Of a DNA stretch of 41,376 nucleotides, positions 27,678 to 37,281 are shown piece after piece. The position numbers and the translations under genes are program-made. Every line of letters begins with the position of its first letter. Within the stretch, counting starts at the first letter, position 1. The notes below the pieces were generated by a model that was not told the origin of the DNA, did not search any database, and saw only the letters and a program-made list of their open reading frames with translations. Source of the stretch: DYJB01 sp963777165 (GTDB taxonomy: Bacteria; Chloroflexota; Anaerolineae; Anaerolineales; E44-bin32); contig CAVZPO010000008.1 in NCBI GenBank assembly GCA_963777165.1, forward strand, positions 1 to 41,376, written 5' to 3'.

Positions 27678-28445
27678 CTAGAAGCGCGGGATCTCCGCCC
27701 CGCCGTCGAGCCGGATCGTGACGCCGGTGATCGTCCCGCTCGAGGGCAGGCAGAAGAAAGCGATCATCTCGGCGACCTCGGCGCGTCGGATCAACCGCTT
27801 GGCCGGGGTCCGGGCCAGGTAGCGCTCGCCGAACGTGGGATCGAACGCGTGGATGTCCGGCAGGCTCTCGTAGATCTGTCCGGGCGAGACGGCGTTGACC
27901 GTGATCTCCGGCCCGAGCTCGAGCGCCAGCAACTCGGTGATCACCTGCACGCCCGCTTTGGCCAGGGTGTAGACATTGTGGTTGCGGATGAAGGCCGATC
28001 CGGCGCACATGCTGACGATCCGGCCCCATCCATTGGCCTTCATCGACGGAGCGAGGTACTTGGCCGTCAGGTAGACGGCTTTCAGGTTGACGTTCATGAT
28101 CAGATCCCAGGTGGCGTCTTCTAACGACAGGTAGGGATCCATATTGAAGGGGCCGGCGTTGTTGACGATGATGTCCACTCGGCCAAACGTCGCCAACGCC
28201 TCCTGACACAGCCGTGCGACCTCGGAGGCGCGGGAGAGATCACCAGTGAGGGCCGCGGCACGCACATCGTGTGCGCGGAGCCGCTCCAACAGAGCCTGGC
28301 CGGGACCGACCAGGTCCGGCTTGTCCAGGTCGTTGACGATCAAGGATGCGCCGTGGCGCGCCAGGGTTTCGGCCGTGACGGCGCCTAGATTGCGATAAGC
28401 CCCGGTGACCAGGGCGACTTTGCCTTCGAGGGGGCGATCGGCCAT
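27678..28445 (-). CDS. Short-chain dehydrogenase/reductase (SDR)
   Basis: The 255-residue protein is a classical SDR. The cofactor motif is TGAYRNLG, a variant of TGxxxGxG; NNAG follows at about residue 95; the catalytic Tyr-x3-Lys is YTLAK with the Ser in MCAGSAF upstream. The C-terminal end GVTIRLDGGAEIPRF is typical. It would oxidise or reduce an alcohol or ketone of a pathway intermediate with NAD(P). It is the last gene of the minus-strand operon, 49 bases after the aminotransferase. Confidence 0.88.
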   Translation of the reverse strand: MADRPLEGKVALVTGAYRNLGAVTAETLARHGASLIVNDLDKPDLVGPGQALLERLRAHDVRAAALTGDLSRASEVARLCQEALATFGRVDIIVNNAGPFNMDPYLSLEDATWDLIMNVNLKAVYLTAKYLAPSMKANGWGRIVSMCAGSAFIRNHNVYTLAKAGVQVITELLALELGPEITVNAVSPGQIYESLPDIHAFDPTFGERYLARTPAKRLIRRAEVAEMIAFFCLPSSGTITGVTIRLDGGAEIPRF

Positions 28446-28494
28446 GCTGTCCTCCTCCGCTTGCGTGTGGGGGGCGCTCGATGAAGGGAACCGA

Positions 28495-29620
28495 CTAGGA
28501 GGCGCCCCGCCAGGCAGGAGTGAAAGCCGCCAGCTGCCCCAGGACCTGGTCGATGTCGGTCTCGCTTACGCTGGGCGACATGTGCCCTATGCGGATGATC
28601 TTGTCTTTGAGCAGGTCTCCCAGGCCGCCGGCGATCTTGGTGTGATGCACCTCGGCCATGTAGGCCACGATCTCACCCGTGGGGATTCCTGGAGGTCCAT
28701 AGGCCGCCGTGAGCACCGGCGCCATCAGGTCATCAGAGGTGTAGGGCTGCATCCCGATCTGGCGCAAGCCCTGGCGCAGTCGAAGCGCCAGTGACTGGTA
28801 CCTCTGCATGCGATGCTCGAGCCCTTCGGCCAGCAATCCTTGCAGTCCGGCGCGCAGGGCCAGCACGTTGTTGGTCGCCATGGTGATGGGGAAAGGATGC
28901 CACCCGGCCCATTCGGTGGCGAACTGCCGCCAGACCCGCAGGTTCAGATACCAGCCGTGTCCCTTGTTCTCGGCGCGATCGATCAGCGACCAGGCCGCCG
29001 GACTCACCGCAACCGTCGCCAGGCCCGGAGGAGCGCCGAGGCATTTCTGCGAGGCGGAGGCGCACAGCCCGATCCCCCAGTCGTCCATCCGGACCGGCAT
29101 GCCCCCCAAGGAGGAAACGGCGTCGACCATCAGGACGCGCCCGGAGCGGGCAACCAGGTGGCCGATCTCCTGGATCGGGTTGACGATCGTGGTCGAGGTT
29201 TCGAGGTGCACGACGGCCGCCAGGCGGGCCTGAGGGTGAGCCTCTAAGTGCCTTGCCGAAATCCGCGGGGTCGAGTGGTTGGCCCCAGGGCGCCGTGACC
29301 GGAATCACCTCCAGACCATACTGCTGCGCGATGGCCGCCAGGCGCTCGCCAAACCAGCCGTTGACGCCGATCACGACCTGCTCCCCGGTGGAGAGCGCGC
29401 TTCCCAGACAGGCGTCCAAGGCCGACGAGCCGGATCCAACGAGAATGAACACGTCCCCCTTCGTCGCATACACCTCTCGAAGCATGTCCAGAGTTTCCTG
29501 GTGAATGCGCGCCCACTCCGGGCCGTAGTGGGGCTGAACCGGCCCGCCCATGGCCAGCAGGACATCGTCTTCCGGCTGGATGGGGCCGGGGATCATGAGC
29601 TTCAGCGTGGGGGTGCTCAT
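28495..29620 (-). CDS. Class-V aminotransferase, alanine/serine-glyoxylate type (one apparent frameshift)
   Basis: The rebuilt protein has about 374 residues. It begins LMIPGPIQPEDDVLLAMGGP, as in alanine/serine-glyoxylate aminotransferases, has a phosphate-binding loop GSGSSALDACLGS, and the PLP lysine in SQKCLGAPPGLA. HLETSTTIVNPIQEIGHLV and VDAVSSLGGMP are further family marks. The frame breaks at 29245-29246, where CTT is followed by A (CTT/CTA, both Leu) before GAG GCT CAC. Ureidoglycine-glyoxylate transaminase (PucG) is a close relative and would fit a hydroxylase neighbour, but no other purine genes are present. Start ATG at 29620. Confidence 0.85.
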
Positions 29621-29652
29621 TCTTGGTGCCGCCCTTTCAAGGATGACCCTCC

Positions 29653-29985
29653 TCAGGCTTCTGGCGAGGGGGGCTCGTCCGTGCTCTCCACGTCGCGGAT
29701 GACGCTGGCGTGGAGCTCGTCGATCATGCTCTCGAGACGCCTCATCAACTCCTGGCCCTTTGGCTCGGCGGTGGCCATAGCCGGCCAGCGATCGAAGTCG
29801 GACAGATGATCCAGTCCGGTAAAGAGCCAGGTCGGGCCGTCGCCCAGGCTGTACTGCCGCGAATACACCCTGACTTCGAAACCGCGTTCACGCCAGTACG
29901 GGAGACATTCTGTGCGCAGGAAGTCCTCCAGCTCCCGCTGGTCGCCCTTGGCCTTGATGACCTCGACGTGATACATGGCGGCCAT
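29653..29985 (-). CDS. Small dimeric-barrel protein 3 (NIPSNAP/ABM-like)
   Basis: The 110-residue protein shows strand MYHVEVIKAKGDQRELEDFL, helix, strand FEVRVYSRQYSLG, strand PTWLFTGLDHLSDFDRW, and helix GQELMRRLESMIDELHAS: the ferredoxin-like barrel fold. Its acidic tail (ESTDEPPSPEA) is unusual. It sits between the hydroxylase and aminotransferase genes in the same operon, the fourth protein of this fold in the regulon. The exact family and function are unknown. Confidence 0.65.
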   Translation of the reverse strand: MAAMYHVEVIKAKGDQRELEDFLRTECLPYWRERGFEVRVYSRQYSLGDGPTWLFTGLDHLSDFDRWPAMATAEPKGQELMRRLESMIDELHASVIRDVESTDEPPSPEA

Positions 29986-30037
29986 CGGATGCCCTCCAAT
30001 GGCGCTGATGGAAGCGAACAGCGCCGACGCGGCCGGC

Positions 30038-32318
30038 CTAGGAGTTCGCTTCTGACAGCGCTAAGGCCACCTTCTCAGGGGTGATGGGCAGCGAACGGAA
30101 CCGCAGGCCCGTTGCCGCGGCGATGGCATTGGCGACCGCCGCCGGCGGATGCAGGACGGGCGATTCCCCGAGTCCCTTGCTCCCATACGGCCCGAGGGGC
30201 GTCGGGTGCTCGATGATGATGGCCTGGATCTCGGGCAGGTCGGCGAGCGTGGGGAGTTTGTAGTCGGTCCAGTTCGTGTTGGTGCGGTAGCCCTTCGCGT
30301 CGTAGAGCACTTCCTCCATCAGCGCCATGCCGATCCCCTGCATCACGCCACCCTCGATCTGCCCCTCGATCAGCGTTGGGTTGATCGCCCGGCCGATGTC
30401 ATGTGCGGCGGCAAAGCGCACCACGCGGACCATGCCCGTTCCTGGGTCAACTTCGACTTCGGCGGCGTGGCAGTGGAAGCTGGGGTGGTGGAAGGCGGGA
30501 TACAGACAGGAGGTGAGGCGAGACTTGTCGTACGTGACGGGTTCAGGTCTGGATTCGGCCCGGCTGTGCAGACCGCCCTCCGGCGCCCGGAGGGCCAGTT
30601 CCTGGAGCGAGATCCGTTCCTCGGGCCTGTCCTTGGCGAAGACGTGTCCTCGGGCGAGCTCCAGGCCTTCCCGGTCGAGCTCCAGGAGCTGCTCCGCAAG
30701 AGTCAAGATCTTGAGGCGCAGGTCCTGGCAGGCGAATTGGGCGGCTCGCCCGACATTGGAGAGCGTGCGGCTTCCTTGCGAACCCCAATCCCACAGGCCC
30801 GAAAGAGTGTCCGCGACATCGATCACCACGTCGTCAACGTCCAGCCCCAGTGTCTCTGCGGCCACTTGGCGCACCCCGCCCATGATGGCGCCGGTCCCGA
30901 TCTCCTGCGTGCCCACGCGGACGACGACCTTGCCGGTCTCATTGACGAATGCCTCCGACGTCGAGAGCTGCAGCGTCGTCGTCCACCAGCCCAGCGAGAG
31001 TCCCTTGCCGCGGTTGGGGCCGGCAGGCTTGCGCCAATCGATCGCCTGCGTGGCGCGCTCGACGGCCTCACGCAATCCGACGCCGGTTACGATCTGACCG
31101 TTGGGAGCCTCGTCCCCTTCTTCCAGGATGTTGCGCAGACGAAGATCGAGAGGGTCCATGCCGACTCGAGCAGCGACTTCGTCCAGGTGGGTCTCCAGGG
31201 CGAAGACACTGTACGGGCCGCCGGGCCCGCGATAGGCCCCGAAGTTGGTCTTGTGCGTGAGGACGCCGTGGACGTCGACCCGGATATGCGGAGTTCGATA
31301 GGGGCCGGCCAGGCACAGCACCGCCACCGAGGCGATCTCGGGGGTTGAGCCGGCGTACGCGCCCCCGTCCATCACCATGCTCGCCTCAAGGGCCACCAGG
31401 GTCCCGTCGCGCATCACGCCGCTCTTCAGCCGCGTCTTCGTCGGGTGCCGCGGCAGCCCCGCCAGAAGTTCGTCCGTCCAGGGGAACGACCATCCGAACG
31501 GGCTTCCGGGCTTGCCTGGAGAGCAGGGCGGTCAGCGGTTCGATTTGTGGATACAGTTTGGAACCGAAGGCGCCGCCGATGCCAGTGGGGACAATCCGGA
31601 CGCCGTCTTCGGGCACCCCAAGCACGTGCGCGACGTTGGTTCGAATCCAGTAGGGGAGTTGGGTGTTCGTGTGGACCGTCGGGGTTTCGCCGGGGAGCAC
31701 CACGGCAGTCGCCACCCTGGGTTCGACGTGCGATTGATGCACACTCTCGGTGCTGTACGTGCCCTCGACGATGAAATCCGAAGCGGCGAAGCCCTTCTCC
31801 ACATCACCTTTGCGAAGCGAGGCGCGGCAGCAGACGTTGCGTTCGCGGACCACTTCCTCCTCGGCCTGGTAGGTCTCCCAGGCCTCGTGCACGAGGGGGG
31901 AATCGGCAGCCATCGCCGCGTCGGGGTCGACGATTGCGGGGAGGGGTTGGTAATCGACCTCGATCAGCTCCAGAGCCCGCTCGGCGATGGCCGGCGTCTG
32001 GGCCGCGACGGCGGCGACCGGTTCGCCGTGATAGCGCACGCGCTCCGCGGCCAGGAGGGGCTGATCCCACACCACCCCGGGCATCAGCAGCCCGGCCGGA
32101 AGGTCCTTGGACGTCAGCACGGCCTCCACCCCCTCGAGCGACCGGGCGCGGCTCGCATCGATGGACCGAATGAGCGCATGGGGATGAGGGCTTCGAAGAA
32201 TCGCACCGTGGAGCTCGCCCGGGAGGTGGAAATCCATTCCGTAGACGAAACTGCCGGCGGATTTGGCCTGGGCATCCTGGCGTGGCGTTCGCTGGCCTAC
32301 GATCCTGGTCTCGGTCAT
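30038..32318 (-). CDS. Molybdenum hydroxylase large subunit, xanthine dehydrogenase family (one apparent frameshift)
   Basis: The rebuilt subunit has about 759 residues and binds the molybdenum cofactor. Family marks are GGAFGSKLYPQIEPL, GAYRGPGGPYSVFALE and the C-terminal KGLGESP with the catalytic Glu. The CO-dehydrogenase motif AYRCSFR is absent, so it is not a form-I CODH. Such enzymes hydroxylate N-heterocycles or oxidise aldehydes with water. The frame breaks at 31484-31485, where GTT is followed by C (GTT/GTC, both Val) before CCC TGG ACG. The ATG at 32318 overlaps the ferredoxin-subunit stop (ATGA). It is the third gene of the operon after the FAD and iron-sulfur subunits. Confidence 0.88.
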
Positions 32319-32803
32319 CCTGGCGCCGCTCCGCTGGCCGTGTTCTCGACGGCCTTCAGGATCTTCGTGTACCCGGTGCATCGGCAGATGTTTCCCGAGA
32401 GAGCGCGGATGATCTCATCCCTCGTCGGGGTGGGATGGGCATCCAGCAAGGCGGCCGCGGAGAGCAGGAACCCGGGCGTGCAGTAGCCGCATTGAATGGC
32501 GCCTTCTTGGGTAAATGCCTCCCGGAGCGCGGCATAGCGGCTGTCTGCCGTCAGGCCCTCGATGGTGAGAATGTGACAGCCTTGTGCCCGTACGGCCAGC
32601 AGCAGGCAGCTGTTGACCGGTCGATGATCGAGAAGCACCGTGCAGGCGCCGCATTCGCCCTCTTCGCAGTTGGCCTTTGTTCCCGTGAGGCCCAGACGCT
32701 CCCGGAGGACGTGCAAGAGGGTTTCCTGCGGCTCGATCTCGAGGACGTGGGTCTCGCCGTTGATATCGAGGGAGACCGTCAGGGTTGTCGGCATGACCCT
32801 CAC
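32315..32803 (-). CDS. Molybdenum hydroxylase 2Fe-2S subunit
   Basis: The 162-residue subunit carries two 2Fe-2S clusters: a plant-ferredoxin-type one (CEEGECGACTV plus a later Cys in VNSCLL) and a helical one (CGYCTPG and CRCTGY). It relays electrons from molybdenum to FAD. I chose the GTG at 32803 because it overlaps the FAD-subunit stop (GTGA); an ATG at 32794 is a close alternative. Confidence 0.93.
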   Translation of the reverse strand: MRVMPTTLTVSLDINGETHVLEIEPQETLLHVLRERLGLTGTKANCEEGECGACTVLLDHRPVNSCLLLAVRAQGCHILTIEGLTADSRYAALREAFTQEGAIQCGYCTPGFLLSAAALLDAHPTPTRDEIIRALSGNICRCTGYTKILKAVENTASGAAPG

Positions 32804-33669
32804 GCTTCCTTCCTGGCGCGTTCAGCCGCCAGCCGAATGGCCCGCTCCACCAGTTCCCTGATCAGCAGCCCGCGGTACTGCGCCGAGGCCCGAACGTCGG
32901 TGATCGGGCGGGATTCGCTGCGCGCCACATCGGCGGCTTCGCGAATCGCATCATCGTTGATGCGGGAGCCGGCGAGGACAGCCTCGGCGGACCTGGCCCG
33001 GAAGGGGTTGGGTGCAACCGCCGCCAGCCCGATGCGGGCTTCCCGGCAAGTGATGCCATCGCTTTCCAGCGTGACCCGGGCGCATACGGAGACGATCGAG
33101 CAGTCGAGCGCCTGGCGGCGCATGATCTTCAGGAATGCCGTCCCCGTTCGGGGCGGGGGCTGGGGGACATGGATGCTCACGAGCAGCTCGCCGGGCGCCA
33201 GCGCCGTCTGATCGGGCCCGGTGAGGAACCCGTCGAGCGGGGCCTCGCGCTGCGCCCCGGCCCGCTGGAGAGCGAGGCGGGCATCGAGGCAGAGCAGGGG
33301 CGGCACCAGATCAGCCCCCGGGGAGGCCTTGCAGATATTGCCGCCGACCGTCGCCAGGTTTTGAATCTGCAAGGAGCCAAGTGACCGAGCCGCCTCGCGC
33401 AGCCCCTCGAGCGCCGGGGCTCCCAGGGCGTCGCCCAGTTCGGTGACCGTCAGGAGCGCGCCGATCTGGTAGCTTCCGTTGGCTCGAAAGGCGGCGAGTC
33501 CGGGGATCTTCCACAGGCTGACTACGTGGCGCGGTTGGAGCTCCGCATGCCGCATGTCGACCAGGAGGGCGGTGCCTCCAGCCAGGGCGGCCGCGTCGCG
33601 GCCGTACTGAACGAGGATCTCACTCGCGGCTTCAAGCGTAGCGGGCTCGTGATACTCAAAGGGGTTCAT
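32800..33669 (-). CDS. Molybdenum hydroxylase FAD-binding subunit
   Basis: This subunit of about 289 residues begins MNPFEYHEPATLEAASEIL, the standard opening. FAD motifs are ALAGGTALLVDMR and the later TVGGNICKASPGADLVP. It passes electrons from the iron-sulfur subunit to an acceptor. I prefer the ATG at 33669 over an in-frame one nine codons upstream because it gives the normal N-terminus. It is the first gene of the minus-strand operon, with about 200 bases of leader from the predicted promoter. Confidence 0.9.
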   Translation of the reverse strand: MNPFEYHEPATLEAASEILVQYGRDAAALAGGTALLVDMRHAELQPRHVVSLWKIPGLAAFRANGSYQIGALLTVTELGDALGAPALEGLREAARSLGSLQIQNLATVGGNICKASPGADLVPPLLCLDARLALQRAGAQREAPLDGFLTGPDQTALAPGELLVSIHVPQPPPRTGTAFLKIMRRQALDCSIVSVCARVTLESDGITCREARIGLAAVAPNPFRARSAEAVLAGSRINDDAIREAADVARSESRPITDVRASAQYRGLLIRELVERAIRLAAERARKEA

Positions 33670-33842
33670 CCCGCATGACTCTCCGTGATGGAGCACTCTC
33701 TGTGAACCGGGTCCGGGCTAGAAGTCGTGCTCGGGTCCTGGCCGCGGAAGGCCGATGCAGCTGCAGGCTCAGCGCCAGAACCACCCAGACGAGCGGCGCC
33801 TTTCCGAAAGATGGCCTGAAGCTGGACGGCGCACGCCCGAGC

Positions 33843-33857
33843 TTTCACAGGGTGAAA
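33843..33857. promoter_or_regulatory. IclR operator site 3, before the molybdenum hydroxylase operon
   Basis: TTTCA-CAGGG-TGAAA on the plus strand; read toward the operon it is CATTTCACCCTGTGAAA, which differs from site 2 at one of 17 bases. It lies 20 bases after the -10 box of the minus-strand promoter, the same geometry as site 2. Confidence 0.7.
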
Positions 33858-33877
33858 TGAAGTTCTGCCTGATAACA

Positions 33878-33906
33878 ACTGTATGATAGCGGTGTTTGAA
33901 AGTCAA
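33878..33906 (-). promoter_or_regulatory. Promoter of the minus-strand catabolic operon
   Basis: On the minus strand TTGACT (33906-33901) and TACAGT (33883-33878) are 17 bases apart. Apart from this promoter and the operator below it, the 519 bases from 33670 to 34188 hold no gene I can support; GGAG at 34179 is the ribosome site of the NADH dehydrogenase. Confidence 0.7.
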
Positions 33907-34188
33907 GACCGGTGACCGATCGCGCCTCATTGAAATGGAGTGCACCGGCCCCTGCCACGCCCTGGGTATCCTGAGCGGCTGCTATTGACGTGACGTGGGC
34001 GGGCAGCCGTCTGACTCTTGGCCGCCCCGACAACCGCGCATCCATCCTCGAAGGATACTACGCTGGCGGCTGCCGCAGGATCCCGTGGCCCCGGTGCAGG
34101 CGGGGGGATAGCACCCTGATCGCGGGTGACGCACCCGGAAAGAGCCTGGCGCACGCCTCCTTGGGTAGAATATCCCTCGGAGCCATCG

Positions 34189-35446
34189 ATGCCAATCGAC
34201 ACGCCAACGATCGTGATCGTGGGCGCCGGGTTCGGCGGGCTGCGCGCCGCCCGCCGGCTGCGCAACGCGCACGTGCGGGTCATCCTGATCGACCGGCGCA
34301 ACTACCATCTCTTCCAACCGCTGCTCTACCAGGTCGCCACCGCCGGGCTCGAGCCGGAACAGATCGCCAAACCGGTCCGCGCCATCCTGCGCGGCCAGCG
34401 CAATCTCGAGTTCCGCCTCACCGAAGTGAAGGGGGCCGACCTCGCCGGCAAATCCCTCCACACCACCTCCGGTGAGATCGGCTACGACTACTTGATCCTG
34501 GCCCCCGGCGGCGCCACGGATACATTCGGAAAGCGCGGGGTCGAGAAGCACGGCATCGGGCTCAAGGACCTCACCGATGCGGTGGCCATCCGCAACCGCG
34601 TCCTGTGCCTGTTCGAGCGCGCCGCTCTCGAGCCGCACCCCGCCGTCCGGCGTTCGCTGCTCACACTCGTCGTCGTTGGCGGTGGGCCGACTGGCGTCGA
34701 GATGGCCGGCGCACTCTCGGAGCTCGTCCACCTCGTGCTCGCCAAGGACCTCCCGGGGCTCGACCTCTCTCAAGTCTCGGTGGTCCTGCTGGAGGCCGCC
34801 GACAGGTTGCTCCCCGGCATGCCGGCGCATCTCTCCGCCGCGGCCGCGGCGACGCTGGAGCGCAAAGGCGTGCGCGTCCGCCTCGGCGCCATGGTCGATG
34901 ACTACGACGGCGTCGCCGTCACGCTGCGCGGCGGCGAGATCATCCCCGCCCGGACGTTGATCTGGGCCGCCGGCGCCCGCGCTGCGCCGCTCATGGCCAA
35001 GCTCGGGGTTCCGACCGCACGCCAGGGCCGCCTCCCGGTCGAGCCGACGCTCCAGCTCCGCGGCGCCCCCGAAGCGTTCGTCATCGGCGACGCCGCCTAC
35101 CTGGAGGACGCCGGCCAGCCGCTGCCGATGATGGCGCCGGTGGCGGTGCAGATGGCCGAGACGGCCGTCGACAATATCCGCCGGCTGATGCGTGGCGAGA
35201 TCGCCGGTCGCCTTTCGCTACCAGAACCCCGGCTCGCTGGCGACGATCGGGCGCAACGCCGCCGTCGCCCACATCCGCGGCCTGTCCTTCCAGGGTTTCG
35301 CCGCCTGGGTCGTCTGGCTGGTCGTCCACCTGATCCAGCTCATCGGCTTCCGCAACCGGCTGTTCGTGCTCATCAACTGGGCGGTCGACTACTTCTTCTA
35401 CGACCGCGCCGTGCGCCTGATCACGACCGACGACGTGCCGTGCTAG
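34189..35446 (+). CDS. ndh: Type II NADH dehydrogenase (NDH-2, one apparent frameshift)
   Basis: The rebuilt protein has about 418 residues. The FAD motif is VIVGAGFGGLRAARRL, the NADH motif VVVGGGPTGVEMAG, and the second FAD contact VIGDAAYLEDAGQPLPMMAP. The quinone-side end has hydrophobic helices in AAWVVWLVVHLIQLIGFRN and an amphipathic tail that bind it to the membrane. It oxidises NADH with quinone without pumping protons. The frame breaks at 35208-35209: GGT plus C (GGT/GGC, both Gly) before GCC TTT CGC TAC. GGAG seven bases before the ATG fixes the start. Confidence 0.9.
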
Positions 35447-35470
35447 CCGCCCTCAGCGGACGACGCGCAC

Positions 35471-36025
35471 ATGATCCACGCCGATCACGTTGAACTGCTT
35501 CGCCCGGGGGTCCCGCAACCCGGTGGCACTTGGGCTGACCTCGGCTCCGGCACCGGTGCGTTCACACTGGCGCTGGCCGAACTGATCGGCCCGCAGGGAG
35601 TGATCTACTCGGTCGACACCGACCGCCGCGCACTGGACGAGCAGGAACGTCGCATGCGCTCGCGGTTTCCCGAAACGCAGGTGCACTACGAATGCGCCGA
35701 CTTCACCCGGCCGCTGAACCTGCCCGCCCTCGACGGCGTGGTGATGTCCAACTCGCTCCACTTCCACCGGCGAAAGGCGCCGATCGTCGCCGCGGTCCGG
35801 GGGATGCTCAAGCCTGGCGGCAGGCTGCTCCTGGTGGAGTACAACACCGACCGCGGCAACGCCTGGGTGCCGTATCCAATCCCATTCGAAGCCTGGGAAA
35901 CGCTCGCCCGACGTTGTGGCTTCGAGGCGACGCGCAAGATCGGCGCCCGCCCCAGCCGCTTCCTGGGCGAGATCTATTCCGCCGAAAGCGTCTCTCCGAT
36001 TGCGACACGCAAGGAAGTCGACTAG
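35471..36025 (+). CDS. Class I SAM-dependent methyltransferase
   Basis: The 184-residue protein has motif I WADLGSGTGAFTLALAE, the acidic end of strand 2 at YSVDTDRRAL, motif IV around DGVVMSNSLHFHRRK, and post-I LKPGGRLLLVEYNTDR. The substrate is not predictable. It follows the NADH dehydrogenase by 24 bases and may be transcribed with it. No strong ribosome site is seen before the ATG. Confidence 0.82.
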   Translation: MIHADHVELLRPGVPQPGGTWADLGSGTGAFTLALAELIGPQGVIYSVDTDRRALDEQERRMRSRFPETQVHYECADFTRPLNLPALDGVVMSNSLHFHRRKAPIVAAVRGMLKPGGRLLLVEYNTDRGNAWVPYPIPFEAWETLARRCGFEATRKIGARPSRFLGEIYSAESVSPIATRKEVD

Positions 36026-36133
36026 CGATGCCCGCGTGTCACTCTCGATGCCGGGGATGTTTCGGCATCCACACACAGGATCGAGACGAGCGGGGGCAAT
36101 CAGGGTAGCGAAAGGGCAGGCGAGGCAGGTGCG

Positions 36134-37281
36134 TTATGCCGGAATTGACGCTCCGGCGTTTGGTTCGAGGGGCAGCGTGAACCGGATCGTCGTCCCACGC
36201 CCGGCGGCGCTCTCGGCCTCGATCTCGCCGCCATGCGCCAGCACCAGGTTGCGGGCGATCGCCAGCCCCAGCCCGCTGCCGGTCGAAATCGGCGGTCTTG
36301 TAGAACCGTTCGAACACGTGCGGCAGATCCTCGGCCGCGATCCCGCTCCCATTGTCGACGACCGAGAAGCGAAGCGTCCTCGCATCCGCCGCCACAGCGA
36401 TGCGCACCTCACCCCCGGGCGGCGTGTGGCGCAGCGCGTTGGCGGTCAGGTTGAACAGCACCTCGCGCACCCGCAGCGGGTCGATCTCGGCCAGCGGCGC
36501 ATCGTCGGGCACGTCGGCGACCAGCCTCACGCCGCTGCTTTCGGCCTGCGCACGGAAGGCAGCCACCACCTCGCCGACCAGCACGCCCAGGTCGGTCGGC
36601 TCGCGATGCAGCTCGAGCACGCCGCTTTCGGCCAACGACAGCGTGCGCAGGTCGTCGATCAAGCCGCGACAGCAGCCGCGTCTCTTCCACCAGTGGGCCC
36701 AGATGCTCGGCATCGGCCGGATACACGCCGTCGACCATCGCCTCCAGGTTGCCCTGCAGCACGGCGACCGGCGTGCGCAGCTCGTGGGTCACATCGGCCA
36801 GCAGCTGCCGGCGCTGGACCTCGTTCTGCTGCAGCCGGTCGAGCATGGAATTGAAGGCCCGGCCCAACGCCCGTAGATCGCGGGAGCCGCGCAGGCGCAC
36901 GCGCGGCTCGAGGTCACCGGCCTCGACGCGCTGCGCCGCCTCGATCAGATCGCCCAGCGGCAGCGCCAGCCTCCGGACGCCGGACATCAGCAAGGTGAAG
37001 GCCAGCACGCCCGCCAGGGCAGGGACGATCCAGGAGGCATCGCCGGCGGGCTGACCCGTGAGCGCGCCGACGACCCACATCGTCCCGGCGCACCCGGCGA
37101 CGGCGACGAGCCATACGACCAGGAACGCCACGACGGCGAAGCCCAGGAAACGCCTGCGGCTCGGGCGCCAGTGATCCGGCATTCCCATTCGCACCGGCGG
37201 CCAGGGCTCGTCCTCCGGCCACCATGGCGGCCGGGAGCGCGGATGCATTCGCCGCCGATACGAGTCGAACTCGTGCCTCAT
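36134..37281 (-). CDS. Sensor histidine kinase (BaeS-like, two apparent frameshifts)
   Basis: The rebuilt kinase has about 381 residues. Two membrane helices (about 46-75 and 85-102) flank a very short loop, so it may sense within the membrane. A HAMP linker follows, then H166 in ADVTHELRTPVAVLQGN, and the ATPase boxes FNLTANALRHTPPGG, DNGSGIAAEDLPHVFERF and GLGLAIARNLV. The frame breaks at 36660-36661 (CTT/CTG, Leu) and 36290-36291 (GCC/GCG, Ala). Its ATG overlaps the response-regulator stop (ATGA). A decayed copy of this gene lies at 12395-13650. Signal unknown. Confidence 0.87.

Noticed and set aside
28495..33669. A purine-degradation operon (xanthine dehydrogenase plus ureidoglycine aminotransferase)
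   Set aside because: No urate, allantoin or ureidoglycolate genes are present, and the co-regulated operon encodes KDG/KDPG enzymes. The large subunit cannot be assigned to xanthine by eye.
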